64,000 nucleotides of DNA. Source: Phoronis australis (Eukaryota > Phoronida > Phoronidae). The notes below the pieces were generated by a model. That model was not told where the DNA came from. It ran no database searches and saw only the letters and a list, made by a program, of their open reading frames with translations. The translations under genes were made by a program, and so were the position numbers. Positions 25,001-36,494 of this stretch are shown here, one piece after another. The stretch's first letter is position 1. Every line of letters starts with the position of its first letter. The stretch spans positions 62,001 through 126,000 of the forward strand of contig NMRA01000064.1 of assembly GCA_002633005.1 (NCBI GenBank), given 5' to 3'.

Positions 25001-27374
25001 AAAGTTGCATTTGGTGTCCATGTACTCAAGATATGTGATATCAGACAAAGGAAACATTTTCAGTAGCAAATACGACATAACAACAAACTAGTAAACCTCC
25101 CAAACATTTCTGAGCTGAGATTGACAAGAAAAGAATGCTATTTTATTAATGTTAGCTTTTCAAAATTTAGTGTCAGCATTGTAAAACACTTTATTATAAT
25201 TATAGTAAAACTTTGCTAGCATCAGAATTAGGAATGTCATAATAGTTTTGTTGTAAAATAGTGATAAGCATGACAGCTGTGCGCTGCTGCCAGATGAGTG
25301 CCTTACTGGTGCATTGTGGGTAAATACTGCAGAGTACAAAAGGGTGCGGTGGTATTTTAGGGTGTTGTTAGTCGCCTGTTCTCAAGTAGTAGGTGGTCTA
25401 ATTAAAAAATTAGTGTTTTTGTTGTTGGAAATTGCTGAAAGTTTGGTAAGTCTCCTTTTGACGCCATAACTATGTCCGTGTAACTGACTGTCACTATCCT
25501 TAACAAGGCTGCAGGTACAAAGACTGGATGAATAAGACGAAACAAATGAGCCAGGATAGCGATGACAGTGGTGACGAGGGGACTAAGAAGGGACGGAGAG
25601 GCAAGGTGACGATACTGGGTCACAGAGGTGAGGCTTGGTTCATATCATATGATGGCATACATTACATGAGACTGATGTTATAGTCATTTCTCCTTAACGT
25701 TTGTAATTGTCCAATGGCTTGTGATTAGATGGCTATGTAATGTGATTAGTAAACCTTATTTTGTTACCTGTTTGTGAATGAATAGTGCAGGTAGAAATTT
25801 TTGATAGTCACCAATTTAGGACACAATATGGCGGACAGATGGAGTTTATTTTCCCTCTTTTCTATAAAAGATATTTGGCACCAAACTAATGCTTTTTCAG
25901 ATTTTTTGAATATGTAATCTCCTTTGGAAATTGTTTGAAGATCAAAAATCAGATAGATTTTCTTAACCAACCTTGTGGTTTAGCAGTGACCTGCAGGCAG
26001 GGGCAAAAAGTATTTTCTACAGGAATTGGTGCCGTGGAGGCATAGTCTTTATAAAGGACTTGTTTTCCCCAGACGGTAATATTTTGAACTATAGATTTAT
26101 TGGGGATGTTTTAGGTATCAAAACAAACTTTATGGAGTATAATAGTCTTCTAATTTCAGTGATATTTAAGTACCAACAGAAACGTGGTATTGATACAGTT
26201 GTTAGTTTTGATGCATATTGTCCTGTTATGCCAACGATTTTAATGAAACTGAAAAGTGGTGGGAGAGGGTGTCGACATATTTGTACACAATTAAATTATA
26301 GTTCCTAAGTCTCAAAAGCGGAGTCAAAATGGGCCAAAGAATTGAACGTAAATACAAATAATGTTTCATGGGAAGATGTTTATTCCCTTCTATATATCAC
26401 AACAAGAGACCTAAGAATTAGGTGGTTTCAGTTCAGACTCTTGACGAGAATTTTGACTACTAACTCATTTTTAAAAATAATTCAAGTTACGGATGACGAC
26501 TCTTGTTCCTTTTGTGGACAATCAAAAGAGTCTTTGAAACACTTATTTTGGGAATGTGAAATAGTAAATTCATATTGGACAAAAGTGAATAATGAAATTT
26601 TAAACAAAGCAAATCCCCAGTGTGTTGGCAGTCTCTCCTGCAACAATGTTATTGTTGGCTTTTTTGATGAAAAGGAAAATTTTAAAAACATTGTTTTACT
26701 ATTGGGTAAACAGTTTATTTATACCCAAAAGTTCGGATCAAAAAGATTACTTTTAATTAGATTTTTTAACTTCATCAAACAATACTGTATGAGTGAAAAG
26801 TATAGTGCTTGTGAGGATTTGAATTCATATTTTGTACAAAAAAGATGGTGTAATTTAATTTGAAACTGTTTTTCTTAGTAGTCAAGAGGATTAGTTGTGG
26901 GGTATGCGTGCTTGCGTGTCTATGTTGCAATGTGTTTTTGTGTTATTGTAAAATGTGCTCATTGCTAATAAATGTATAAAAAATTAATGCTTTTTCATGT
27001 TCAAGGGCTTTGAAAATGAAATAGTGCCAGGGTTGTCAATTATTTTGTTGTCTGAAATAGATGAGTTATTACTGTACGTTTGACTCGAGAGTGAGTGCAG
27101 AAACTATCAGTGTCTGTATGTGTAGTTACGTGTGAGTTCTCTGACTGTCATATTGTATTTTTATTTCATCTAACTTTCAGGAAGACAAAAGCATCTGCCT
27201 GATCAATCAAAATTCGCTGGCAATAAAAGAAAATTCAAAACGGAGCTCAAGTCCAAGGATAACATAGTGAAAGACAGGATCAAGAGGGAACAGGTGTTCA
27301 AGTCACAGAAGCGACGGCAGATTTTGCGACAGAAGAGAAAAGGTGGCGCTAGTGGTGGAAAAAAGAGACACTAA
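10052..27374 (+). CDS. DDX54: ATP-dependent RNA helicase DDX54/Dbp10 (partial, N-terminus missing)
   Basis: Thirteen exons, 1792 coding nt (about 597 codons): 10052-10235, 15843-15974, 16688-16898, 17458-17583, 18291-18379, 18712-18841, 20114-20181, 20901-21077, 22134-22288, 23865-23969, 24485-24592, 25515-25627, 27181-27374 (TAA). All junctions are GT..AG and the phases agree throughout. The first exon reads LFEMGFQEQ, which directly follows the DEAD motif in this family. Motif III is VLFSATLP, motif [12 protein letters not shown], motif [12 protein letters not shown], and motif [15 protein letters not shown] spans the 16898/17458 junction. The DBP10 C-terminal region follows ([34 protein letters not shown]), then a Lys/Arg-rich tail ending GGKKRH. 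The family acts in nucleolar 60S ribosome biogenesis, and vertebrate DDX54 also represses nuclear receptors. The Q-motif, motif I and DEAD exons were not found at 1-10051, so roughly 220 residues are absent. The donor after 24592 (GTATCC) is unusual. Confidence 0.95.
11189..12796 (+). mobile_element. THAP-encoding DNA transposon flanked by TTAA (Kolobok-like)
   Basis: The element has TTAA at both ends (11189-11192 and 12793-12796). Its short terminal inverted repeats are AGGAGAATGTCAC on the left and, read inward on the minus strand, AGGAGAATGCCAC on the right. A THAP-type reading frame starts 165 bp inside the left end. TTAA target duplications and THAP-bearing proteins are typical of the Kolobok and piggyBac-like groups of cut-and-paste transposons; the THAP domain favours Kolobok. 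I see no DDE transposase core in the remaining 1.2 kb, so this copy is probably non-autonomous or internally deleted. A partial inverted copy lies at 1-231. Confidence 0.75.
11357..11599 (+). CDS. THAP-like zinc-finger ORF inside the transposon
   Basis: This 80-residue frame starts [20 protein letters not shown] and continues with ISFFRLP and [12 protein letters not shown]. These fit the THAP DNA-binding fold: N-terminal cysteines, the F-x-F/L-P segment, and the conserved Trp about 12 residues later. The first Cys pair is spaced wider than the usual C-x2-4-C. The expected later C-x2-H-F is only suggested by FSDEF, so zinc binding may be lost. It probably belonged to a transposase that binds the element ends. 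It ends at a stop before any catalytic domain. Confidence 0.55.
   Translation: MPLYCGASVPACSNYEAAKKAGISFFRLPREPEIPRKWLAVVKNERYFVDSDFSDEFRLTKELSIRSVAYAYSRRLSSIS
13081..14042. repeat. Tandem about-480-bp duplication split by a single N (probable assembly artefact)
   Basis: 13081-13560 and 13562-14042 are almost identical, differing by a one-base T-run length change and a few substitutions. The single N at 13561 is at the junction, the same arrangement as at 8634. Confidence 0.75.
14330..14850 (+). repeat. Dispersed repeat with internal CCCCTAGTGGCAATTT periodicity
   Basis: The motif CCCTAGTGACAATTTT / CTCCTAGTGGCAGTTTT / CCCCCTAGTGGCAATTT recurs near 14347, 14614 and 14764. It is followed by a T/G-rich tract, TGTATCTTCA-like and TTTTCATAAAATTTGGC-like segments. 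The same series appears on the opposite strand at about 32330-32780. It looks like a multi-monomer dispersed repeat of unknown class. Confidence 0.6.
16985..17050. repeat. Degenerate member of the TGGTTCTC hairpin family
   Basis: Contains GCAGGCATCAAACTGGTTCTCAAAAAATCTTGG, matching the right half of the hairpins at 3367 and 58450. The left arm is poorly preserved. It lies in a DDX54 intron, 90 bp after the motif V exon. Confidence 0.4.
19780..19965. repeat. 56-bp tandem repeat, three copies
   Basis: The unit begins GTTATATTGGTAGTCTTAAAG and ends CAGTTGGATCAGTTGACCC. It starts near 19790, 19846 and 19902 with few changes between copies. It lies in the DDX54 intron 18842-20113. Confidence 0.8.
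25887..26997 (+). mobile_element. 5'-truncated non-LTR retrotransposon with 13-bp target duplication
   Basis: The body (25900-26984) is flanked by identical copies of TAATGCTTTTTCA at 25887-25899 and 26985-26997. It encodes the C-terminal end of a reverse-transcriptase polyprotein. The segment [18 protein letters not shown] then [13 protein letters not shown] is at 25975-26308. After a stop or frameshift near 26306 come KWAKEL and a 173-codon frame (26342-26863). That frame carries [15 protein letters not shown] and a zinc-knuckle-like [18 protein letters not shown]. These are typical of the L1/Tx1-like ORF2 tail. The 3' end has AATAAATGTATAAAAAA. It sits in the last DDX54 intron, in the same orientation as the gene. 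Confidence 0.8.
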
Positions 27375-29842
27375 TCTGTGATCAGATAATAGGAATTTTA
27401 GTGGACTATATTTAAGGACTGAATTATTTTGAAAAGTCCTGTTGAAAATAGTGAAATGTAGTTTTCATTCAGTATTTGAGAGATTGAAAATACACATTCG
27501 CAAAAGATTGTTTTTTATTTATATGCCATACTTGTCTGGGTAAGAACACAGGGCATTGTAGTTAAATAGTATTAAGGGGGTTGTCGTTAAGCCAAGTATA
27601 AGTGTGTAGGCAACAGTCATAACATCGTAACCAAGCTGCCTGCAAAATGAAGCCTTCCTCTTGCAACTTGCTTGAATGTGGGCAACAATACAAGTTTCTA
27701 AAAGAGCTTTTGACTTTTTTCCGAAAGAGCATTTTGTATTCAAATATTTTTCCCTCAAGATGACAAGTCAACATTTCCTCATTGTGTTATGTCATGTAAG
27801 TGTTAGTAGTCTGGAGTGAATCCCGTTCTATAAAAATACTCCATGAATTAGTGTTGTAGTCACTTGTAAAATGATTGAAGTAATGCAGAAAATCGCTTGT
27901 CAAGAAGTGGCACCTTGCAGTTTTCCCACAGTAAATCATGTCATTTAACAGGCAAAATGGAAGACTCTTGTTCTTCAGTTCACAGAATAGTTTTGCTAAA
28001 CTCCAACATGGTTGGAATCTATTTTTGAAGTTCGTTCTTAAAGCTGTTATGAACCAAGATTCTGTTAAAGTATTTCATTTAGACGACTTGCTGTTAAATA
28101 GTTGGATTCAATTGTTGCTCAATTAGATTAGAAATGATTGCTGGGTTTGATTAGAGCTGCGGTTACTTAGGTTGGCTTGGCCTAGTAGGTTATTCTGTAC
28201 GTCAACCTTGGGTAGGGCAAGTTTGTCCTAGTGTTATTCTATAGGTCAGTCTTGGGTCGAGTTGAAGCTGGTTGCATACTTAGTTAGTTTGTCGTAGTGG
28301 TTATTCTATAGATCAATCTTAGGTTGAGTTGAGGTTGGTTGCATAGGTTAGTTTGTCCTAGTGGGTTATTCTATAGATCAGTCTTGGGTTGAGTTGAGGT
28401 TTGTTGCATAGGTTAGTTTGTCCTTGTGGGTTATTCTATAGGTCAATCTTGGGTTATTAAAGTTGAGGTTGGTTGCAAAGTTTTATGTGGGTTATTCTGT
28501 AGATCAACTGTGGGTTTAGCTGAAGTTCCATAAGTTAGCTTGTCCTACAGCAAACTAAAAACTAGAAGCTGACTGGACCAGTCAAGCTGTCTGGAAAGAG
28601 GACAAAGACAACAAAAATCTGATCGCTGTAATGGTTTTATTTATTGACTTCTACAAAAGATATTACCAAATTGAATATTTTTGTTTTGATGACAAGAAGC
28701 ACAATCAATGGTATGTACAAAACTGTGAAATATCAAAATTGGACAAAAATAATTTCAAGCTGGCTGTTAAAGTTATAGTTGAGCATTTCAACATATAACC
28801 CGATTTAATTTTATTGAATACCACTACCTGAGAAGTCTATCAAATTCATCTTTCTGTTCCTTTGAGAGGCTATAGAACTGATCTCAACATGCTCCCAATG
28901 AGAAGTAGTGGTGTCTGGGTTTTGAACGAACTGCCAGTTCATTTAATCGCTTTAGACCATACTTGGGGCACAACATGACCTGCTGTGACAGACCAACTTA
29001 TAGAACCTCAGGTTTCAACTAAATAACCCAGTTCTTTCCAAACCCAGAGATCATCCCACGATTGAGATAGCAAAGGAAAAATTTGACATCAATGTTAAGC
29101 ACTCTGAATCTGAAATAAGAATTTTTGCTATAAAAGGCAGGTTGGTATTCGCTTCATAGGGACGTTATTGTTAAGTTTTGTGATAGCAGGCAGGTTGGTC
29201 GCCACTTTATAGGGACGTTATCGTTCAGTTTTGTGGCCGAAAAATGATTTTTTTTGGATTTGGATGGGATAAAATATTTGAAAATTTGCTTTGACCAGAG
29301 CTATAAAACAATATAATCCAGTATTGCTTTCATTTTAATACAACTTAACATTGTCTGCCAGAAATTTACTGAAATCAAAGCTGATGATTTTACCAGTAAA
29401 ACATATCACATATTGTCGTGATAACTCTTACTAAATGCCAACAACTTAATAATTATGTAGTTGGTATTTCCGTGAAATTGCATGACATCCGCTTATGGTT
29501 TGCCCAAGAATTCCAACTGACCCTAGTGGGCTTGCTGGCTACTTGGGATGGTTTGTCACAGTAAAATGGTGACACGTGTTTAAAATACTCTGCAGACCAT
29601 TTGACTGCCACCTCAAAGTACTAAAATATCTCTAGATTTTATGAAAAAATTCAATGCCAAGTTTGCTGAAAAGCATAGTTATATTTTTCAATACCAAAAT
29701 CCTGATAATGCCCCTATTGGCATCAACAAGTTACCCATAGAAAGGAATAATTCGTTACTCTAATCCGGAGTTAAGGAAGCCTTATCCAAACACCTTTTAC
29801 AAACACCATCAACAGGGATGTCTGGATTGAGTTGCCACACAT
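27375..29842. other. Convergent intergenic region between DDX54 and the ZU5 gene
   Basis: 2.5 kb separates the two stop codons. No coding exon was recognised. A degenerate about-65-bp tandem repeat fills 28168-28545. No clear AATAAA follows the DDX54 stop within about 150 bp. Confidence 0.6.
28168..28545. repeat. Degenerate about-65-bp tandem repeat, about six copies
   Basis: Units share GGTTATTCTATAGATCA, TCTTGGGTTGAG, TTGAGGTTGGTTGCATAG and TTAGTTTGTCCTAGTG in the same order, with indels between copies. Intergenic. Confidence 0.75.
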
Positions 29843-32800
29843 TTATAATCGGGTACTGACTGTACATGAACCAACATCCGGCAATGATTCGTCAGATGAC
29901 AAGTTGTCTTCAGCTGATGGGTAAGATGTGTAACCACTGTCCTTTCCAACCTGTTTATTACCCTGCCGCTTCTTATGGGTCCTTCTCTGCACCTCACCCT
30001 CCTCACCCTCAGGCTGCCGAATAACAGGGTTCGTCTCCGGATAACAATGTTTTTCAATATCTAGAAGAATGGAGTCTGGATTGGATTGAAAATGTGCCAT
30101 CAGTATCTTCGGGCCATCTACGGCGGGTGATTTGTCCAGTCTCTTCAGAGCCATTTCAAAGATATCCACCAGGTATCCATTGCCATATATACGTTCAGCC
30201 TCTTGATATTGATGAAGTTTTTCAAACTCATCAATCACTTCTTGTGCAACTTTCAGTTCCTTCTTCAGCAATTTTTCAAATGCTTTTTTTTGTTCGGGTT
30301 CATTCAGAATTCGGAGAATTTTGAATCGCAGTTCCATCCGCAGGAATGTTTTCTCAACCTGTAAAAATCACGCAGTGTATCATTGTAATGATTCAGAACT
30401 TGCCCATTCATAATGTGGAGTGGTACCAAATCATATTGAAAATTTAATGATTTCACAACTCCTGTCACTATTACATAACAATAGGTTACATAGGACACTA
30501 GAAACAATAATTTCCAAATTTGGCTTATTTCAGATCATATCTCAGAAGTGGCTGATCATAATATGCAACTTTCTGATTCTATGTTTTATACAATGAATGG
30601 CTACCAAAAATAGAAAATTTATGATTTTTATGGAAAACTCAAAAGCTGCATGAAAGAAAAACAAAATTTTCCATTGACTCATGCAATCAACACACTGACT
30701 CCAGTATAAAAGTTAGATCAGGCTTGAGCAGGCTTTCTCATTCTGCTCCACACAAATTGTTCATACTAGATTTATCATTTTACCAGAGTTTGATTTGTAC
30801 ATTGATGTAGTGTTGTTTGTGTAGTTATAACACTTCACCTTTAGGTTAGTGGTTGAGGTAGATGGAATCAAGACATCCACTTTGTTCCCTTGACGGTCTT
30901 GCAGAATGCATAAGCGGAGGTTTGTTTGGTGTGTCGCAAAGGTGACATCTATGCAACTGTATCCATGCACGATCACATCACCTACCCTGACGACTTCATC
31001 TTTCACCTGCAGGAGGAAGCAATGTTTAATTAAGTTTCATGGTAATTGTAATTGGCTGTACTTCGGGAGCAAGTTTTCCAATATCCAAAATTGATTAAGT
31101 ACACGACACTTGTCGTTATTAACAGTCTACTCCATTCTCTTCCTATCCTCGGAAAAAAGTTCGACACTCAACAGAACAGTGGGACACGGCAGGTGTGAAA
31201 TACAACAAAGAATGACAAATAAAGAGGGGAAACACAGGAAAGTCACGCAAATAAGTGTAACATGCAACGCAACCCTGTTTGCTCCTCATTCAAAACAGGC
31301 TTCTCAAAAGCAATTAAAAGGGACTCTAATGCTTTCAATCGCAGCACATCGTGCTCCACGTTGCGAATTGACGTGTTTTCCACAATTTCTTGATGGGTGA
31401 TTTTACATTCGTGACATTGCAGAAAATGATCTTGGATGGCGCCATTTTGAAGATGTACAGATATCCGACAGGGAAAGACTGCAAACCGTTTGACCAATAT
31501 AACGTTGTTTGACATTTGAACAAACACATTCGTTCATAGGGCATACAAACTCTTAAAAAACAATACACTGGGCAACGTGGCAGACTTTCACTTCAGAAAT
31601 GTTAGTTTTCATGACCAAGTTGGAGGACTTCCTATTCCGATAATAAATAGTAATAACCGAGGTAATCATCCGGCTTACAAAATTTAACATAACTTATGAT
31701 TATCCCTAATGATTTTCTTAATGGCGCGTTCGTCCTGGAAGTAATTATTGGACATAACACCTTTGTAAAATACCTTTTTGGTCACACCAGTTTGACGTGC
31801 AATTAAGTTTGGACATAAATCTACTAATTTGGAGGCCTACAAAAGCATTGGTGTACCCATTATTCATTGTAATTGTACAAAAGAGTTGGTTGAGCCTACA
31901 GGAGAACCGATTTTGTGTTATTTTTACTAAAATTACAAATTAACAGCCACTATATCTCAAAACATTTCAATCAATGACAGAAGTACCTTGGCTGCTCTTT
32001 GACACAGGTTTGGATGTGTGCAGTTAGTCTGATGCTAAATGTATATTAAATACAACAACAGCAACGTAGAGTATTGAAATGTGCCCACAACAGCACTGCA
32101 AATGGTGTGCTTCTACGGGCGTTTTTAATACCATAAAAATGGCCATTAGGAGGTGCAAAATGTGTCAAACCAGTCTGAATTGAGAAGTTAGTCCCGCCTC
32201 TTAATACACAACTATTTGCCAAATGTCGTGAAAATAAGCCAAGTAACTCCTAACATATAGAGGCATCTATTGCCATATCTACAGGAGACCATCAGCCAAT
32301 TTTTGTGAAGAGGCTCAAAGGCTTAAGGAGATACAGCCAAGCCATAGATGTAAAAAACCAAAATTATCCCTAGGGGATGCCAGAATAGTCGAAACTGTCC
32401 AAAAGTCAACATCAGTTGGGGTCTTTGAAGGGACACCACCGCCAATTTTCATAATGATACTTTGAGTGCTCTGGCAGACAGATAGACAGACATCAAAAAC
32501 ATAAATGCAAAAATTTTTTTAATTAAATGGCCACCAACATCATATCTGTCAGAAAATGAGAACGCGTTGATGGCTACTTTTATTAATAGAAACTGATTCG
32601 CCGAATTTCATGAAAGCACATTCAAGAAATCTGAAGATACAGAGGTAAACAATAAAAAATTGCCACTAGGGGGCACAGTGGTATTTGGATCAGTTCAACA
32701 CTTGTTACCGTTTGTTGACAGCTCCATAAGATTAATACATCTTTCAAATTTCACAAAGCGACCTTCAAAGGGTTTAGTAAATTCGGCCACAGAGGCAAAA

Positions 32801-35800
32801 AAATAAAATCGGCACACGTACCACACGTGCGCAGGCTTCTCAGGCAGGCCCATTGCACTGATCTCCTTGAACTATTTTCAAATATGCTTTATAAAACTGA
32901 GCTGAGGAACTAGAAACCAGACTCAAGGGTCTAGCAGTGTTCTCCAGACGGACTCAAACTCCTGACTGGGGCACACTAGCAAATGAGAGCATTACATACC
33001 ATTCTCCTGGAGTGTAAAAATCAACTTGAAGAAATTTCTACAATCACAATCTAATCTAGAATCACGCTCAATTAAACTTGTCAAGCAAGCCTTTTGCGTT
33101 GGCACACAATAGTGTAGTTAAGCTGGTCAGACCTTACAGACTCAATAGAATGATGAAAGTTAGGTCCAATTTCTCTGAAAGTCTACCGTTTTTCTCCATT
33201 TGAAGTTTTTTGGTGAAAGTATTTCATACAAAACACATCTGCTTCACAACATTACGTGAGCTTATCAGATGAAAGCAGACAATGAGAGAGCTGGATTATA
33301 TAAACATTGGCATGCCACTGTCAGACTTATAATGACATGGCTGTAACCGACAGGCCACTGGGTTACTCATTCCACAGCGCGGGTGCGTAACTGATAGTAG
33401 TTCCTAGGGAGTACCCCTACTGAAAAGGTATATGAGACGTGCCGATTAGAAAGGTGACTTTTCACGACCAGCTTTCCTATACTGTGCCTTATCAGACAAA
33501 ATTCCATAGGAAAAAGTGCTTTTCTGACACCATTTCCCACAAAAGGGTCCACTTTTAGTGTCCAAAACTCTACAAAAAACTCCTTTTCTGAAGATACAAA
33601 TCTACCAGTACTTAAAAATTGGTTGTTTTTTAAACGTGTGTCTGTTTAAACTTTTGTTGCACAAGACCCATCTCTTCTTGTATAAATATTGTTTCAGGCT
33701 TTATTGGTTAAAAGTACACTTGCGCACTGGAATCCAGGAATCAGATTGATTACATACTATAAATGGCTTTTACAGTGACAGACAGTCACTACTGGACTAG
33801 AAAGCAATGTGTGGATCAAGCCATTACGTAGGGTGTTCTCCCAATCAATGTGTGGACCAATCCCTTATGTAGGGTGTTCTCCCGTTCAATGTGTGGATTA
33901 AGCCATTACGTAGGGTGTTGTCCCATTCAATGTGTGCATCAAGCCATTACATAGGGTCTTCTCCCATTCAATATGTGGATCAAGCCATTACGTAGAGTGT
34001 TCTCCCGTTCAATGCGTTTATTAAGCCATTACGTAGGGTGTTCTCCCATTCAATGTGTGGATCAAGCCATTACGTAGGGTGTTCTCCCATTCAATGTGTG
34101 GATCAAGCCATTACGTAGGGTGTTCTCCCATTCAATGTGTGGATCAAGCCATTACGTAGGGTGTTCTCCCGATCAATGTGTGGATCAAGCCATTACGTAG
34201 GGTGTTCTCCCGATCAATGTGTGGATCAAGCCATTACGTAGGGTGTTCTCCCGTTTAATGTGTGGATTAAGCCATTACGTAGGGTGTTCTCCCGGTCAAT
34301 GTGTGGATTAAGCCATTACGTAGGGTGTTCTCCCATTCAATGTGTGGATCAAGCCATTACGTAGGGTGTTCTCCCGTTCAATGTGTGGATTAAGCCATTG
34401 CGTAGGGTGTTCTCCCACTCAATGACTTTATCAGACTTGTGCTACTTGCCAACATCCCATAATATCTGGCTCCTTTGTTAACTGCTGAATGCAGTCTTTT
34501 GTCTGGTATGACAACAGGAAGGCCAATTATCTACCACGCTTCATTGGCTGCATTAAGTGTATAAACAATGGGATTAGAAATCTTTAACATGGTTGGGTAC
34601 ACAAGAGATTGATATGAATCTACACAGACTGGAAGTCTGGACCAGACTTGATGCACTCATCCTGTGTCAGCTGTTATACTTACAATTTCTCCTTCAGACT
34701 TCATTTGTATTCTTACATCATGACGATGATCTTCATGCAAAGAAAATGGCCGAGGTAGAACTATTGCCTTGAAGCCATTCACGTTTGATAGTTGGACCTG
34801 AAACCATGTAAGCAGATTCCTAAATGATTGAGTAAAACCTAGGGAACAAAGTGTCCACGGCCCCGTCTTCTACAAAAATATGGTGTATTTAACTTATAAA
34901 CAGCTAGCTCTTCTTGTGGTTAAATTATGCCTTGTTCCAAGACAACTTGATTATGCCTGGTTCCAGTTGTTGTTAAATTATGCCTTGTTCCATGACAACT
35001 TGATCACTTCTGAGTTGACTGTGACTGATTGCCTAAGCCATATTCTACCAGGATGTCAGCTTAAATGGACTTAGTTATTGTACAGTTTAGTTGTTTATTG
35101 CAACTGGTCGACTCAAACTTACATAAGGCATCATGAACTTACCAGGGTTTTTAGGTCCTTTGCAATGCCGATTGTCAATAAAAGTGGGTCAGAGTTCAGG
35201 GAGCGTTCATACACTGCCACGTAAACTGTCTGATGATTTGAGGCATCTGGGACTGGTGTATGCATGGCCAATGGTTCATTTGAGGCAGATGGATTGAGTA
35301 ACGACAGATCCTGTGCTTGGACTGGTGTATGCCCAGCATCGCCAACAGCGGCAGCTTCTTCCAAGCCTCTGCCTTGATTTTGTTGTTCGCGAGCTCTGAT
35401 ACCCGTAAAGTGCCACAAGCCAATGATTATCACCGTCTCATTGACATAGTAAATGGCGTCTTGTTTATCAGCATGTTTCCATTCATCATTAGTCTGTTTG
35501 ATATCAACACAGACCTTTCCTTTGCTACTGTCATTTTCCCGTTGGTAGCAGACGTACACAGGTTGCTTGAAGTGAGTTCCTTCTGGCCCCATCACAATAA
35601 TGGGCATAACATGCTTTTTTGTGGGTGTATCCTGTGGTTGAATGATTCTCATTGTTAACTTGACAGACTGTGGACTGGTCAGTGCCCCTGGAGGAACATA
35701 CAGCAGCAAGTTTTGTTTAGGGTGGACAAAGAAGCCACCGGATTTGTCAAATGCTCCACTGACCTCGCAGCTAATTGTGCTAAGTGTAACATCCTGGATG

Positions 35801-35978
35801 GAGTCGATTGCTGTTTCCTTTCCGCGAGCAACTGTGCTGCTCTCATTGACGGAACCTTCATGCTTCATTGCATTATTATGAGTTTTGCTCATTGCTTTGA
35901 AAGTCTCCTTTTCACTATTGTGAAAATGGCTATGATTATAACAATTTCTTTCTTGTTGCTTTGCCAACATTCTGCCGC
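29843..35978 (-). CDS. ZU5-domain protein (C-terminal four exons; 5' end not resolved)
   Basis: Four phase-compatible exons are visible: 35978-35143, 34797-34684, 31006-30839 and 30358-29843 (stop), about 543 residues if the first ATG at 35970 is used. A ZU5 domain spans roughly residues 71-170, beginning GAFDKSGGFFVHPKQNLLLY and including VPPGALTSP and MPIIVMGPEGTHF. ZU5 occurs in UNC5, ankyrins, PIDD and tight-junction ZO proteins, often before a UPA domain and a death domain. Exons 2 and 3 (e.g. LPRPFSLHEDH, LRLCILQDRQGNKVDVLIP) could be a divergent UPA region. The last exon is helical and charged (KKAFEKLLKKELKVAQEVID), with a Ser/Asp-rich tail, and does not look like a death domain. The first exon has an acceptor, so either a 5' UTR exon or more coding exons lie upstream. 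I do not recognise a one-to-one orthologue. Confidence 0.8.
31250..31680 (-). mobile_element. Penelope-like element remnant, GIY-YIG endonuclease end
   Basis: A frame on the minus strand (31243-31527) contains CRISVHLQNGAIQDHFLQC, then IVENTSIRN and LKALESLLIAFEKPVLNEEQ. The order R-x-x-x-H...G-x-I-x-x-H...NT-x-I...L-x-x-E-x-L-L-I...KP-x-LN is the usual end of Penelope-like retroelement proteins. An overlapping frame just upstream carries the preceding part (YERMCLFKCQTTLYW). The shift between frames shows it is decayed. It lies in an intron of the ZU5 gene. Confidence 0.65.
32090..32800 (-). repeat. Second copy of the CCCCTAGTGGCA dispersed repeat
   Basis: Read on the minus strand, the block near 32600-32690 gives GCCCCCTAGTGGCAATTTTT, TGTTTACCTCTGTATCTTCA and TTTCATGAAATTCGGC, matching 14340-14420 closely. 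Further weaker motif copies (CCCTAGGGATAATTTTGG, CCTCCTAATGGCC) occur near 32370 and 32150. It lies in an intron of the ZU5 gene. Confidence 0.6.
33800..34432. repeat. 41-bp minisatellite, about 15 copies
   Basis: The unit is GTGTGGATCAAGCCATTACG followed by TAGGGTGTTCTCCCATTCAAT, repeated every 41 bp with few substitutions (mainly at the CCC[A/G][A/T]TCAAT position). It lies in the ZU5 gene intron between exons 34684 and 31006. There are no variable spacers, so it is not CRISPR-like. Confidence 0.9.
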
Positions 35979-36494
35979 CTGTAACAAAACAGAAGAATTA
36001 TAATGCTTTGAATTCAATGGTAAAATAACTAAGCCTGCAGTGAAATACCTAGTAGTTAATTTTGGTGATGTAGCTTTCCAATTATACAATTCCCAAAACT
36101 TAAAATTGTATTTCCTCGGTATTGTAAGCCACATTTCGTCCTGTGTAGTTGGCAGTTTTTATGATAATAATAAACACCCCTAGAAGCATACCGTTTGCGG
36201 TGCAGTCGTGAGTGCATTTTAAGGCGACGAATTGCTGTTGTATGTAAATGAAGAAGTGTATACACCAAGGACCACTTTGAAATTGGTATGTGACTCCTAG
36301 CAGGAAAACATTTGCCAGGCAAGGACAATTGGCAAATCAACAATTCTTAATGAAATTTCAGAATTATTGCTAAACAGAGAATGAATCAACTCATTCCATT
36401 AAAGTAATCCTTCAACAGAATGTGATAACTTTTGTTGTTCTAGGACATTTATTAATGGTATAACTGTGGCTTGAAAATGTTGATTTTAATGCAC

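Noticed and set aside
33800-34432. Possible CRISPR-like array (regular 41-bp period)
   Set aside because: The whole 41-bp period is conserved, with no unique spacers, and the locus is an animal intron. It is a minisatellite. The same applies to the 35-bp array at 50695-51535.
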